DNA of 32,147 bases from Nitrospirales bacterium. Its GTDB lineage: Bacteria; Nitrospirota; Nitrospiria; Nitrospirales; UBA2166. Location of the stretch: NCBI GenBank assembly GCA_012965905.1, contig DTRN01000107.1:1-32147 (forward strand), written 5' to 3'. A program made the translations under genes and the position numbers. A model generated the notes under the pieces. That model ran no database searches and was not told where the DNA came from. It saw only the letters and a list, made by a program, of their open reading frames with translations. Each line of letters starts with the position of its first letter. Within the stretch, counting starts at the first letter, position 1. Positions 9,204 through 17,382 of the stretch are shown in pieces.

Positions 9204-10411
9204 GATGGCCCACGTCGACGAGATGCCTGAATTGCCAATCGAAGCCCGTTCAGCCGGATGAACCCTTCGGCATCTTGTTGTTTATAGACACTATCCTCTT
9301 CAAATGTCGCCAGATCTTCACGATACAATGAAACATCCGATCGTCGTCCGACGACGGTGCATGAGCCCTTGTACAATTTCACTCTGACCGTCCCAGTGAC
9401 ATGCCGTTGGGCCTCATCAATCGCACACTGCAGCATCTCACGCTCTGGAGAAAACCAATAGCCTTCATAGACAATCTTGGCATATTGAGGAATCAATGCA
9501 TCGCGCAGGTGGACCACCTCGCGATCCATAGTGATAGATTCAATGCCTCGATGCGCCACGTGCAGAATGGTCCCACCGGGCGTTTCATAGATGCCTCTCG
9601 ATTTCATGCCGACGTAGCGATTCTCAACAAGATCGAGTCGTCCAATGCCATGGGTCCCGCCGATTGTGTTTACGTGAGCCAGCAGATCAGCGGGTGACAG
9701 TTGCTGGCCATCGACGGCAACAGGATTGCCGGCGTCATATTGGATTTCAAGGTACTGGGGCGTGTCCGGGCTTGATTCAGGTGCACCCGTGATCTGATAC
9801 ACATCTGCCGGCGCTTCCTTCCATGGATCTTCGAGAACGCCCCCTTCCGAACTGACGTGAAACAGATTCTGGTCGACACTGTACGGTTTGGCGGGGGACA
9901 CAGAGACGGGAATACCATGCTGTTTCGCATATTCAAGCAAATCATGTCGTGACCGAAAGGACCATGTCCGCCAGGGTGCGATAATGGAGATGTCCGGATC
10001 CAGAGCCCGCGCAGCAAGTTCAAACCGTACCTGATCGTTTCCTTTGCCCGTGGCTCCATGCGCAATGGCCTCAGCACCTTCCTTCCGTGCAATTTCAACC
10101 TGCCGTTGCGCAATCAAAGGCCGCGCAATCGCTGTTCCCAACAAATAGCACCCTTCATAGACCGCATTGGCGCGAAGCATCGGAAACACGAACTCGATCG
10201 TAAAGACATCACGCAGGTCCTCGATCCAGACACTACATGCGCCGACAGCCCGCGCTTTCTCACGCACGGCATCAAAGTCTTCGCCTTGGCCAAGGTCAGC
10301 ACAAAACGCGACCACGTCATATCCGGATTCTTCAATAAGCCATTTCAGAATGACCGACGTGTCGAGGCCACCGGAATAGGCAAGGACAACTTTCTTGTTT
10401 TCAGCGTTCAT
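9200..10411 (-). CDS. argG: Argininosuccinate synthase
   Basis: ArgG joins citrulline and aspartate with ATP. Near the N-terminus is the PP-loop [11 protein letters not shown]. Further on are [13 protein letters not shown] (near 115) and the S-V-D-Q-N-L segment. From the ATG at 10411 the protein has 403 residues, a normal length. An in-frame TTG at 10420 overlaps the argF stop as TTGA and has a G-rich stretch (ggggactc) just upstream. That alternative start would add three residues and give the same 4-nt coupling as the other arg junctions; I cannot decide between them. Confidence 0.96.
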   Translation of the reverse strand: MNAENKKVVLAYSGGLDTSVILKWLIEESGYDVVAFCADLGQGEDFDAVREKARAVGACSVWIEDLRDVFTIEFVFPMLRANAVYEGCYLLGTAIARPLIAQRQVEIARKEGAEAIAHGATGKGNDQVRFELAARALDPDISIIAPWRTWSFRSRHDLLEYAKQHGIPVSVSPAKPYSVDQNLFHVSSEGGVLEDPWKEAPADVYQITGAPESSPDTPQYLEIQYDAGNPVAVDGQQLSPADLLAHVNTIGGTHGIGRLDLVENRYVGMKSRGIYETPGGTILHVAHRGIESITMDREVVHLRDALIPQYAKIVYEGYWFSPEREMLQCAIDEAQRHVTGTVRVKLYKGSCTVVGRRSDVSLYREDLATFEEDSVYKQQDAEGFIRLNGLRLAIQASRRRGPS

Positions 10412-10416
10412 CGTTG

Positions 10417-11340
10417 TCAAGAGTCCCCAAGTAGATGTACAAGAATAGCTTTCTGAACGTGCAATCGGTTTTCGGCTTGATCAAGCACAATCGATTGTGG
10501 ACCGTCAACAACATCAGCCGCAATTTCTTCCCCCCGATGCGCCGGCAAACAATGCATCACCAGCGCTGTGGGTTTTGCGGCGGCCACCAACGCTGCATTC
10601 ACCTGATATCCTGAAAACACTGTTGTTCGCGTTTCTTGCTCCCCTTCAAATCCCATACTCGTCCAGACATCAGTATAGATGAAGTCCGCATCTTTTACGG
10701 CGATCATAGGGTCAGTCACACATTCTACCGTACCTGCACCTACCCCACCGCGAGCTGCATCCACAATTGCCTGCTGCGGCGCATAACCTAACGGACACGC
10801 AAGAGATATCGACATACCCATACATACCGCTGCTTCGATCAACGAATGTGCAACATTGTTGCCATCACCAATATAGGCAACTTTTACGCCTTGGAGTTGC
10901 CCAGTACACTCTTGAATTGTCAGGAGGTCCGCCAGAGCCTGACAGGGATGATGAAGATCCGTGAGCCCGTTAATGACGGGAATCGTCGCGTGTGATGCCC
11001 ACTCGTCAAGGATATCCTGTCCGAACGTTCGGATCACAAGACCATCGAGATAGCGGGAAAGGACCTTGGCCGTGTCTGCCACAGATTCCCCTCGGGTCAT
11101 CTGACTGCCTTCCGATCCAAGCACCAGCGAGTGCCCGCCCAATTGCGTCATCGCAACCTCAAAGGAAATACGCGTGCGTGTTGACGCCTTTTCAAACACA
11201 AGGCCGATGGTCTTTCCTGCGAGAGGTCGTGATCCGATGTAATCTGCTGGATTTGCCTTCAATGCGCTCGCGCTGCGGAGCAATGCGTTGATGTCGGCCG
11301 CACTGAAACCTGCAATCCGCATGAGATGTGTCGGTTTCAT
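10417..11340 (-). CDS. argF: Ornithine carbamoyltransferase
   Basis: ArgF makes citrulline from ornithine and carbamoyl phosphate. The carbamoyl-phosphate loop S-T-R-T-R-I-S-F-E is near residue 53, H-P-C-Q-A-L-A-D-L near 131, and the ornithine-binding [10 protein letters not shown] near 263. The length is 307 residues, typical. The ATG at 11340 overlaps the argD stop by 4 nt. Confidence 0.97.
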   Translation of the reverse strand: MKPTHLMRIAGFSAADINALLRSASALKANPADYIGSRPLAGKTIGLVFEKASTRTRISFEVAMTQLGGHSLVLGSEGSQMTRGESVADTAKVLSRYLDGLVIRTFGQDILDEWASHATIPVINGLTDLHHPCQALADLLTIQECTGQLQGVKVAYIGDGNNVAHSLIEAAVCMGMSISLACPLGYAPQQAIVDAARGGVGAGTVECVTDPMIAVKDADFIYTDVWTSMGFEGEQETRTTVFSGYQVNAALVAAAKPTALVMHCLPAHRGEEIAADVVDGPQSIVLDQAENRLHVQKAILVHLLGDS

Positions 11341-12548
11341 GATGCCGTCTCTTCCATGGTTTTCTGGAACGCGGTGGTAAGCACGTCACACAATCGACCG
11401 ATGTCCTCTCGGCTGATAGTGAGAGGAGGGATAAATCGCAACACTCGGCCGCTGGTACAGTTGATCAAGAATCCCTGCTCACGACAGGTGTCGACAATGT
11501 GCTTTCCCTCAATGCTTAGCGCCAACCCGAGCAACAAACCCCGACCACGTACGTCCTGAATACACCCAAACATCTCCTTTAGTACATGCAGTTTTTCCAC
11601 GAAATACTGGCCGGTCACTCGACAATGATCGAGCAAGCCATCCCGTTCCAGCAACCGCTGCATGACGGCGCGCGCAGTGGCACACACCAACGGATTGCCT
11701 CCCAGGGTACACCCATGCATTCCGGGACTGAATGCTTGCGCAACCCGGTCGACGGCCAAACACGCGCCGATGGGAACGCCCCCACCTAACCCTTTGGCCA
11801 AGGTCATGATATCGGGGATCACGCCATCATGCTCGTACGCAAAGAGCTGCCCAGTTCGTCCTACACCCGTTTGCACTTCGTCGAAGATCAACAGACTACC
11901 AAAACGGTCGCACAGGTCTCGGAGTTCCTGCAGAAATTGCCGATCCGCAGCCACAACGCCACCTTCCCCTTGAATCGGTTCAACCAGGACACCTGCGGTG
12001 CTCGCAGTAATGGCACGTTTGGCGGCACCAATGTCATTGAACGGAATATGAAGAATGCCAGGAAGCAGCGGGCCAATGCCGGCGTGAAATCGCGGTTGGC
12101 CGGTCGCGGCAATCGTCGCCATGGTACGGCCATGAAAACTATTCTCCATCGCAATAATCTCATAGCATTCAAGGCCATGTGTTTGGGCAGCATACTGCCG
12201 AGTTAGCTTGATCGCGGTTTCATTAGCTTCCGCGCCGCTATTACAGAAAAACACCTTGTCGGCAAAGGAATGTTCGACAAGCAACTTGGCCAACTGAACC
12301 TGCGGTTCAGTGTGATACAGATTGGACACGTGCATCAGGGTGGCAGCCTGGGCATTGAGCGCTGAGGTGACCTCTTCAGCACAGTGCCCGAGTGCGTCTA
12401 CGGCAACGCCAGAAACAAAATCAATATACTCGCGTTCTTCGGGATCATAGACACGACAGCCCGCCCCGCGAGTGAGCGCAAGGGGTTGCCGCGCATAGGT
12501 ATGCATAAGATACCGTTCAGTGCCGGCTATGATCTCTTCACTTGTCAT
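11337..12548 (-). CDS. argD: Acetylornithine aminotransferase
   Basis: A class III PLP aminotransferase of 403 residues, predicted to convert N-acetylglutamate semialdehyde to N-acetylornithine. The motifs are F-C-N-S-G-A-E-A-N-E near 102, F-D-E-V-Q-T-G-V-G-R-T-G near 222 and the PLP lysine in T-L-A-K-G-L-G-G-G near 252. It is the first protein gene of the arg-lys-pan run, about 100 nt downstream of tRNA-Leu. ArgD enzymes can also act as succinyl-DAP aminotransferases; the dapL gene in this operon makes that unnecessary here. argA, argB, argC and argJ are not in the window. Confidence 0.95.
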   Translation of the reverse strand: MTSEEIIAGTERYLMHTYARQPLALTRGAGCRVYDPEEREYIDFVSGVAVDALGHCAEEVTSALNAQAATLMHVSNLYHTEPQVQLAKLLVEHSFADKVFFCNSGAEANETAIKLTRQYAAQTHGLECYEIIAMENSFHGRTMATIAATGQPRFHAGIGPLLPGILHIPFNDIGAAKRAITASTAGVLVEPIQGEGGVVAADRQFLQELRDLCDRFGSLLIFDEVQTGVGRTGQLFAYEHDGVIPDIMTLAKGLGGGVPIGACLAVDRVAQAFSPGMHGCTLGGNPLVCATARAVMQRLLERDGLLDHCRVTGQYFVEKLHVLKEMFGCIQDVRGRGLLLGLALSIEGKHIVDTCREQGFLINCTSGRVLRFIPPLTISREDIGRLCDVLTTAFQKTMEETAS

Positions 12549-12650
12549 TACTCACACCGCGAGTGCTATCCCCTATACTGAAATATGGGTCACGACGTAC
12601 CGAGCTTCGAGAGGCCCTGGCTTGGCGGGAAATATCAATCGGAGAGATAA

Positions 12651-12736
12651 TGGTGCCGAAGGGGGGATTTGAACCCCCACGAGGTTGCCCTCGCTAGACC
12701 CTGAATCTAGTGCGTCTGCCGTTCCGCCACTTCGGC
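12651..12736 (-). tRNA. tRNA-Leu (anticodon CAG)
   Basis: Read on the minus strand, the 5' acceptor arm GCCGAAG pairs with CTTCGGC, followed by discriminator A and an encoded CCA at 12653-12651. The anticodon stem CTAGA/TCTAG encloses a 7-nt loop with CAG at 12703-12701. A long variable arm (CGAGG..CCTCG), typical of class II tRNAs, is present, as is the GGTTCAAATCC T-arm. The 86 nt including CCA fit tRNA-Leu. It sits 22 nt after the LysM lipoprotein stop and about 100 nt before argD, so co-transcription in either direction of the run is possible. Confidence 0.96.
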
Positions 12737-12758
12737 GTGCTGCACGGTATCTTGCCTC

Positions 12759-13346
12759 TTATTGATACCCTACAATGAGACTTTGTCCACCGTAAATTTG
12801 ATTGCCGGTTAACCCGTTCAAATCCTTTAGCACATGCACCTTAGTGTTATAACGCCTGGCAATGTTCCATAACGTATCACCACGTTGAATCTCATGGTAG
12901 ATCGGTGTGTCTGTCGTTCCAAAAAATTCCGTTTCCAATGCAACAGCCGTCTCGTGAATTCCAAAGGCCTCCAGCGGCGGAATCGACTCGATATCGACCG
13001 TGAGCTCTTCGATGTCAGGAACGGATGTCGGCTGAAGTTGGAGAAAACCCATTTCTTCTTGCATCCGCGCCTCTGCATCCTGTAAGCCAATAACCTGCGC
13101 TAACAGTTCGCGAGTGCGATCCTCCAATTCAAGATTTTGCGTTTCCATATCCCGCACCTGACGACGCAACTTCCGAACATCTACATTCCGCTTTTTCTCT
13201 TCATCCGCGAGAAGGCGCTGCAAGTTTGTTGCCCGCTTGACTTGGCTCTCATAGGTTTCGCGGGTCACACATCCTGAAATCAGCGCGGTCACAGCAATGG
13301 CAACGACACCCCAAAGCATCCCTCGTAGGCTCATTAACTCTTTCAC
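12759..13346 (-). CDS. LysM-domain coiled-coil lipoprotein
   Basis: The start is GTG at 13346, chosen because a strong Shine-Dalgarno (GAGGAGG) lies about 7 nt upstream. A TTG at 13361 would lie upstream of that site. The product is about 195 residues: a signal peptide ending in L-I-S-G-C (lipobox), a charged heptad-rich region (roughly residues 25-95) that should form a coiled coil, a proline-rich linker, and a C-terminal LysM domain with H-E-I-Q-R-G-D-T-L-W-N-I-A-R-R-Y. LysM binds peptidoglycan, so this is probably an outer-membrane lipoprotein contacting the cell wall. The specific role is unknown. Confidence 0.88.
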   Translation of the reverse strand: MKELMSLRGMLWGVVAIAVTALISGCVTRETYESQVKRATNLQRLLADEEKKRNVDVRKLRRQVRDMETQNLELEDRTRELLAQVIGLQDAEARMQEEMGFLQLQPTSVPDIEELTVDIESIPPLEAFGIHETAVALETEFFGTTDTPIYHEIQRGDTLWNIARRYNTKVHVLKDLNGLTGNQIYGGQSLIVGYQ

Positions 13347-13434
13347 CGTTCCCCTCCTCAAATCAATGTCATGGGACTATGCGTGATTTGGCATGGGAAT
13401 CTCAGATTTCCCCATCCGGCATTGACTGCGGCCC

Positions 13435-13464
13435 AGTATATGTCATCCACGAAGCCATTTGCAA
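13435..13464 (-). promoter_or_regulatory. Candidate sigma-70 promoter for the LysM lipoprotein gene
   Basis: On the minus strand TTGCAA (13464-13459, 4 of 6 to TTGACA) is followed after 18 nt by TATACT (13440-13435, 5 of 6 to TATAAT). The start of transcription would be near 13428, giving a leader of about 80 nt before the GTG start. The match is moderate and found by eye. The rest of 13362-13643 shows no further gene or repeat that I can support, apart from a 7-bp stem near 13511-13535. Confidence 0.35.
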
Positions 13465-13643
13465 CACAACATCGAGAGAATTCGTCAACAATAACGGGGG
13501 GATGAGAGATCGCTCTTAAGTTTTCGAAGAGAGCGGGATGTTCACTGGGCTTCCCAACAAAGTGGCATCCTCGACCACCAGCTATTGAGCATAGATCCTC
13601 AGCCTGCTAGGATTAAGGAATTAGAGATTGAACCATAGATACA

Positions 13644-13805
13644 GTGATCGAAAACCTTCTAAAAATTTCTCCTTGGATCACCATCGTGCTCCCCGCAGCC
13701 GTGGTAATCGCCGTCTGCTTCGTTAATCTCGCGCTTATCAAGCTAGTGATCCCGGCCACCCTCGTGTTTTTGTTCGCTCTCCTTGCCTACTCAGTGATTC
13801 GATAG
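13644..13805 (+). CDS. Small hydrophobic membrane protein, unknown function
   Basis: A 53-residue frame from GTG at 13644 to TAG at 13805, preceded in frame by a TGA at 13629. Nearly the whole protein is hydrophobic, as two predicted membrane helices: one around I-T-I-V-L-P-A-A-V-V-I-A-V and one around L-V-I-P-A-T-L-V-F-L-F-A-L-L-A-Y, ending in S-V-I-R. This composition is unlikely for random non-coding sequence of this length. The ribosome site is weak (AAGGA lies about 27 nt upstream), which lowers confidence. It is divergent from the LysM lipoprotein and convergent with the kinase gene. I do not recognise a family. Confidence 0.5.
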   Translation: MIENLLKISPWITIVLPAAVVIAVCFVNLALIKLVIPATLVFLFALLAYSVIR

Positions 13806-13841
13806 AAACCACGCCCTCGTTCGGTTTTATCCATCCACCCG

Positions 13842-13871
13842 CTGTGGGGCTTCGAAAAAACATGCCCACAG
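13842..13871. terminator. Inverted repeat between convergent genes, possible terminator
   Basis: CTGTGGG at 13842-13848 pairs with CCCACAG at 13865-13871 around a 16-nt loop. It lies between the small membrane ORF (plus) and the kinase gene (minus), where a two-way terminator would be expected. There is no good T-tract directly after either arm (a run of six A/T sits in the loop), so the call is weak. Confidence 0.25.
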
Positions 13872-13897
13872 TCTTCTCAAAGAGTCCGCTAAGGAGC

Positions 13898-15604
13898 CTA
13901 TTTTGATAAGAGGTACAGCAGGATCACGTTGATCAGAAACAAGATCATTGCCATCCAACGCCAAAACCCTATGGGGTCGCGTTCCAGCAGTGCGAGGGGC
14001 TTTTCTCGTAGGAACTTCGGGTTGGGATGAGAGAGGTCATAGGTAAACTCTGACAGGACTTCATAGCGATCGGCTGGGTTGGGGTGTACCGCTTTCTCTA
14101 GTGCCCCATCCATCCATACCGGTATGGCTGGATTGTGTTGATACCCAGGCGTGTACGCGAGTGAATTAATTTTCCCCACTGTCGGTTCTGGGCCATAGGG
14201 CAATGTTCCCGTTAGCATCTCGTACGTCAACACCCCTAACGAAAAAATATCCGAACGCTCGCTCCCTGCATAGCCCTGCAGATATTCCGGCGCCGTATAG
14301 TTTGCCGTTCCCAGCATGTAGGGGCGCTCGATCGGGGTCGCAATCTCTTCGACTCCCGCAACTTTTGTCGATCCGAAATCGATGATTTTCACGTATCCGA
14401 ATCTATCGATCATGATGTTTTCAGGTTTCAGGTCCTGGTGGATCATTTCTTTCCGATGAAATGCGCAAAGACCAATCGCGATCTGTTCGACGATATTGCG
14501 AACGTCCTGTAATGGTGGTTGCGGGTGATCCGACATCCACTGTCGGAGGGTCTGCCCTTCAACATGCTCAAGGACGGTATAGAGAAACGTTTTAGAACGT
14601 GCATGGTCTAGAATTTTGACCACATGGGGATTATCGAGACGCTTCCCAATCCAGCTTTCGTGCAAGAACAGATCGATATAGGTGGGATCGTCTTCATAAT
14701 TTATGGAAGGGACTTTCAAAAGAACTTGAGTGTTCGTCTCCTCGTCGAACGCAAGAAACAACTCCGATCGTTTACTCGCATGAACCTCCCGGATAATGCG
14801 ATACCCGTCCATGCTCATGCCCGGTACCAGCGGCGGCGGAAAGGGTAATACGGTGAGCTGATGGTAGAACTCATGTTTGTCCTGCGCGGGAAGCTGTTCC
14901 ACTCGCGCCATCAAACTCGTCACGTTATCCATGCTACCCCGCGCGAGTGCTTCCGAGACCAGCGTCTGACATGCTTTCGTCAGGTCAACTCCATGTTGAA
15001 GCACAAGCTTCATAATGTCATCGTCAGTGAGGTAGTCATGAATTCCGTCGGTAATCATGAGAAAGAGGTCACCTTGCTCAACTGGGATCGTCCGATAATC
15101 TATTTGGAGATTGATCTCAATTCCCATTGCGCGACTTAAACAGTGGGTTTCAGACCGCACCTGAATGCGATGATCCCGGGTGAGACACTCCACATCGCCG
15201 TTGCGGAAACGATAGATGCGCGTATCACCCAGATGAAACAGGTAGGCGGTTCTTGACTTCACCACCAGAGCACTGAGCGTTGCCACCATACCGTGTGACG
15301 ACCCATAACGCTGATGCCCCTCACTATGCAGCCAGCGGTTTAGGGCGGCGAGCACCTTCTGCCCTGAGGATTTGACTGACCACGATTCCGGTGTGCTGAA
15401 GTAATCATTAAGAAATCCTTCCACGCAGGCATAACTCGCTTCCATCCCTCCCTCGCTGCCACTCATGCCATCCGCAATCACGGCAGCGACACCTTTCGTC
15501 CGACGTAAATCCGGATCGGCAAGGCAAATTCCACACGCATCCTCATTTTCAGGCTTGCGCCCGGCTTCACTCCAATGGGCAGACGTGACAATGAGATCTG
15601 TCAA
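13898..15604 (-). CDS. Bifunctional PP2C phosphatase / Ser-Thr protein kinase with C-terminal membrane anchor
   Basis: A 568-residue fusion. Residues about 8-235 are a PP2C phosphatase: N-E-D-A near 20, the metal site I-A-D-G-M-S-G-S-E-G-G near 43-53, H-L-G-D-T-R-I-Y and L-M-I-T-D-G-I-H-D. Residues about 268-530 are a Hanks-type kinase with V-L-L-K-V-P, H-Q-D-L-K-P-E-N (catalytic Asp near 390), I-I-D-F-G and the A-P-E-Y activation end. The Gly-rich loop is degenerate (R-E-V-H-A-S-K-R-S-E in place of GxGxxG). One membrane helix closes the protein. The start is TTG at 15604, two bases after the narK stop codon, so it is co-translated with the transporter. Such kinase/phosphatase fusions beside nitrate-assimilation genes are known in other bacteria; the target is unknown. 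Confidence 0.9.
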   Translation of the reverse strand: MTDLIVTSAHWSEAGRKPENEDACGICLADPDLRRTKGVAAVIADGMSGSEGGMEASYACVEGFLNDYFSTPESWSVKSSGQKVLAALNRWLHSEGHQRYGSSHGMVATLSALVVKSRTAYLFHLGDTRIYRFRNGDVECLTRDHRIQVRSETHCLSRAMGIEINLQIDYRTIPVEQGDLFLMITDGIHDYLTDDDIMKLVLQHGVDLTKACQTLVSEALARGSMDNVTSLMARVEQLPAQDKHEFYHQLTVLPFPPPLVPGMSMDGYRIIREVHASKRSELFLAFDEETNTQVLLKVPSINYEDDPTYIDLFLHESWIGKRLDNPHVVKILDHARSKTFLYTVLEHVEGQTLRQWMSDHPQPPLQDVRNIVEQIAIGLCAFHRKEMIHQDLKPENIMIDRFGYVKIIDFGSTKVAGVEEIATPIERPYMLGTANYTAPEYLQGYAGSERSDIFSLGVLTYEMLTGTLPYGPEPTVGKINSLAYTPGYQHNPAIPVWMDGALEKAVHPNPADRYEVLSEFTYDLSHPNPKFLREKPLALLERDPIGFWRWMAMILFLINVILLYLLSK

Positions 15605-15605
15605 T

Positions 15606-17108
15606 TTACGTCACTTCAATCATTTGTACCGTCCCATCCGGCAACACTTCGGCCATCTGCCCGTGCGGTTCTTCAAGGAACAGCAGGACGACGGCAAGCG
15701 CAACAACGGCCGACGCTGCGATGACAAGGAAAAAACTCTGCGGTGAAACAAACGAGAGGACAGTAAGAAGGCACACCGCACCAACATTGCCATACGCTCC
15801 GGCCATGCCCGCGATTTGGCCGGTCATCCGACGTTTCACCAGCGGGACAATGGCAAACACCGCACCGTTGCCTGCTTGCTCGAAGACACCTGCGGTCATC
15901 ATGACAATCAAGGCTAGGAGCACAGGCCAACTGCCAGTAATCTGGCTCATCAGGAAAAACCCGCCTGCCATTCCCACCAGCAACCACGAGAGAGAGCGCT
16001 TTCTCCCAAACCTGTCACTGATGAGCCCTCCTGCAGGCCGCGCAATGACATTCATGAAAGCAAAACCCGCGGCAAGCAGACCTGCGGCCACCATCGAAAG
16101 ATCAAATGTCGCCAAAAAGAATAGCGGAAGCATGGAGACCACGGCCACCTCTGTCCCGAATGTGACCATATAGGCAAGATCCAGGACAGCTACTTGTTTG
16201 AATTTGTAGCGCTGAAACTCAGGCACGTCTCCTTTAAAGACCTGTTTATTCACCTGATAGATCCGGATGCTCTGGACAGCATAGATCGTTACCAGAGCCA
16301 GATAAATAGTATTCGTAACCTCTGCACTGATGAGGTTGACGTTGGATGGACCGAGTTTCCAGGCAAGTACGGCGGTGGCGGCATATATCGGGATGTTCAT
16401 CAGGAGGTACAGGACGAAATCGCCAACCGTGGTGACCTCCATGCCGCCGGCCCGTTTTGGCTTGAAATAGGTTGACCCTTGCGGTGTATCGGTCACTGAA
16501 AAGAAATAGATTCCAGAGTAGATCAGTGCAAGAATACCGGTCGACGCAATGGCATAGCGCCATCCATCATCCCCCCCAAACATCAAAGCAAGGATTGGAA
16601 GGCTCATGGCGGCAGCGGCGGAGCCAAAATTTCCCCAGCCACCGTAAATGCCTCCCGCAAGTCCCACCTGCTTTGCCGGAAACCATTCGCTGACCATCCG
16701 AATTCCGACGACGAAGCCGGCGCCGACAAATCCCATCAGAAAACGCATGAAGGCCAGCTGTTCATAGGTGGTCGCAAAGGCAAACCCCAGGCACAAGAAG
16801 CCGGACACGAACAGCAGAAACGAATACATCCGACGCGGCCCAACGCTATCGACGAGCATGCCGATGATGATGCGAGCTGGAATGGTCAAGGCAACGTTCA
16901 GAATGAGCAACGTCTTCACTTCTTGGGCGGTCAGTTGAAAGGTTTCCTGGATTGACGCCATCAACGGCGCATGGCTGAACCACACGAGGAAGGTAATGAA
17001 GAATGCAAACCAGGTCAGATGAAGAATGCGAATGTTGCCGGTGAACGACCAGAGATTTAACCCAAATGTTGGCGCAACCGTCGTTCTCCTCTGTCGCGTC
17101 GAAATCAT
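15606..17108 (-). CDS. narK: NarK/NasA-type nitrate/nitrite MFS transporter
   Basis: A 12-helix major-facilitator protein of about 500 residues. The two nitrate/nitrite-porter signatures are recognisable: [18 protein letters not shown] and [14 protein letters not shown] in the first half, and [12 protein letters not shown] in the second. It imports nitrate or nitrite or exports nitrite; the island context favours nitrate uptake for assimilation. I chose ATG at 17108. The TTG at 17126 lies inside the candidate sigma-54 -12 element, so a transcript from that promoter would not include it. It heads a two-gene unit with the phosphatase-kinase. Confidence 0.92.
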   Translation of the reverse strand: MISTRQRRTTVAPTFGLNLWSFTGNIRILHLTWFAFFITFLVWFSHAPLMASIQETFQLTAQEVKTLLILNVALTIPARIIIGMLVDSVGPRRMYSFLLFVSGFLCLGFAFATTYEQLAFMRFLMGFVGAGFVVGIRMVSEWFPAKQVGLAGGIYGGWGNFGSAAAAMSLPILALMFGGDDGWRYAIASTGILALIYSGIYFFSVTDTPQGSTYFKPKRAGGMEVTTVGDFVLYLLMNIPIYAATAVLAWKLGPSNVNLISAEVTNTIYLALVTIYAVQSIRIYQVNKQVFKGDVPEFQRYKFKQVAVLDLAYMVTFGTEVAVVSMLPLFFLATFDLSMVAAGLLAAGFAFMNVIARPAGGLISDRFGRKRSLSWLLVGMAGGFFLMSQITGSWPVLLALIVMMTAGVFEQAGNGAVFAIVPLVKRRMTGQIAGMAGAYGNVGAVCLLTVLSFVSPQSFFLVIAASAVVALAVVLLFLEEPHGQMAEVLPDGTVQMIEVT

Positions 17109-17121
17109 ATGCAAAACACAC

Positions 17122-17137
17122 AGCAAGTCCTGTGCCA
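17122..17137 (-). promoter_or_regulatory. Sigma-54 promoter for narK and the phosphatase-kinase
   Basis: On the minus strand the sequence reads TGGCAC-N5-TTGCT, a full match to the -24/-12 core. The -12 C is at 17123, predicting transcription start near 17111, only about 2-4 nt before the ATG at 17108. Sigma-54 promoters need an ATP-driven activator and are classic for nitrogen control. Confidence 0.75.
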
Positions 17138-17205
17138 GAAATCAATTCTTTCGGTAGAACACTCTGAGAGCGGTACGGAAAGGGGATTTTGAAAGACTCT
17201 TCCAA

Positions 17206-17225
17206 CAATTGTGTCGCACAAATTG
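17206..17225. promoter_or_regulatory. Inverted repeat between divergent narK and nirBD, candidate enhancer/operator
   Basis: CAATTGTG TCG CACAAATTG: two 8-nt arms around a 3-nt centre, with one extra A in the right arm. It lies about 104 nt upstream of the predicted narK start and about 146 nt upstream of the predicted nirBD start, a distance range used by NtrC-type activators. It does not match the classical NtrC consensus well, so the bound factor is unknown. Confidence 0.4.
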
Positions 17226-17335
17226 TATGGATGCACATAAATGTTCGCGTTTCTCCTCTATCGATTTTCGCAACGAATCAACATTTCTCATGCTGTAGCT
17301 GTGTTTACAGGACTAACAAGCGATCCTACAGGAGG

Positions 17336-17351
17336 TGGTATGCGATTTGCT
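17336..17351 (+). promoter_or_regulatory. Sigma-54 promoter for nirBD
   Basis: TGGTATG-N4-TTGCT, with GG at 17337-17338 and GC at 17349-17350 at the required 10-nt spacing. It matches the core at 8 of 10 positions (two C to T changes in the -24 box) and also has the consensus G after it. The predicted start is near 17362. The GGAG ribosome site at 17367-17370 and the TTG start at 17383 follow in order. Confidence 0.6.
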
Positions 17352-17382
17352 CTATGCAGGGTAACTGGAGGATACCTGCATT

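Noticed and set aside
9670-10113. 147-residue frame on the argG strand in another phase
   Set aside because: A shadow of argG with no ribosome site and implausible composition.
17106-17126. TTG at 17126 as the narK start
   Set aside because: It lies inside the candidate -12 element and has only a weak ribosome site; ATG at 17108 keeps the whole first helix.
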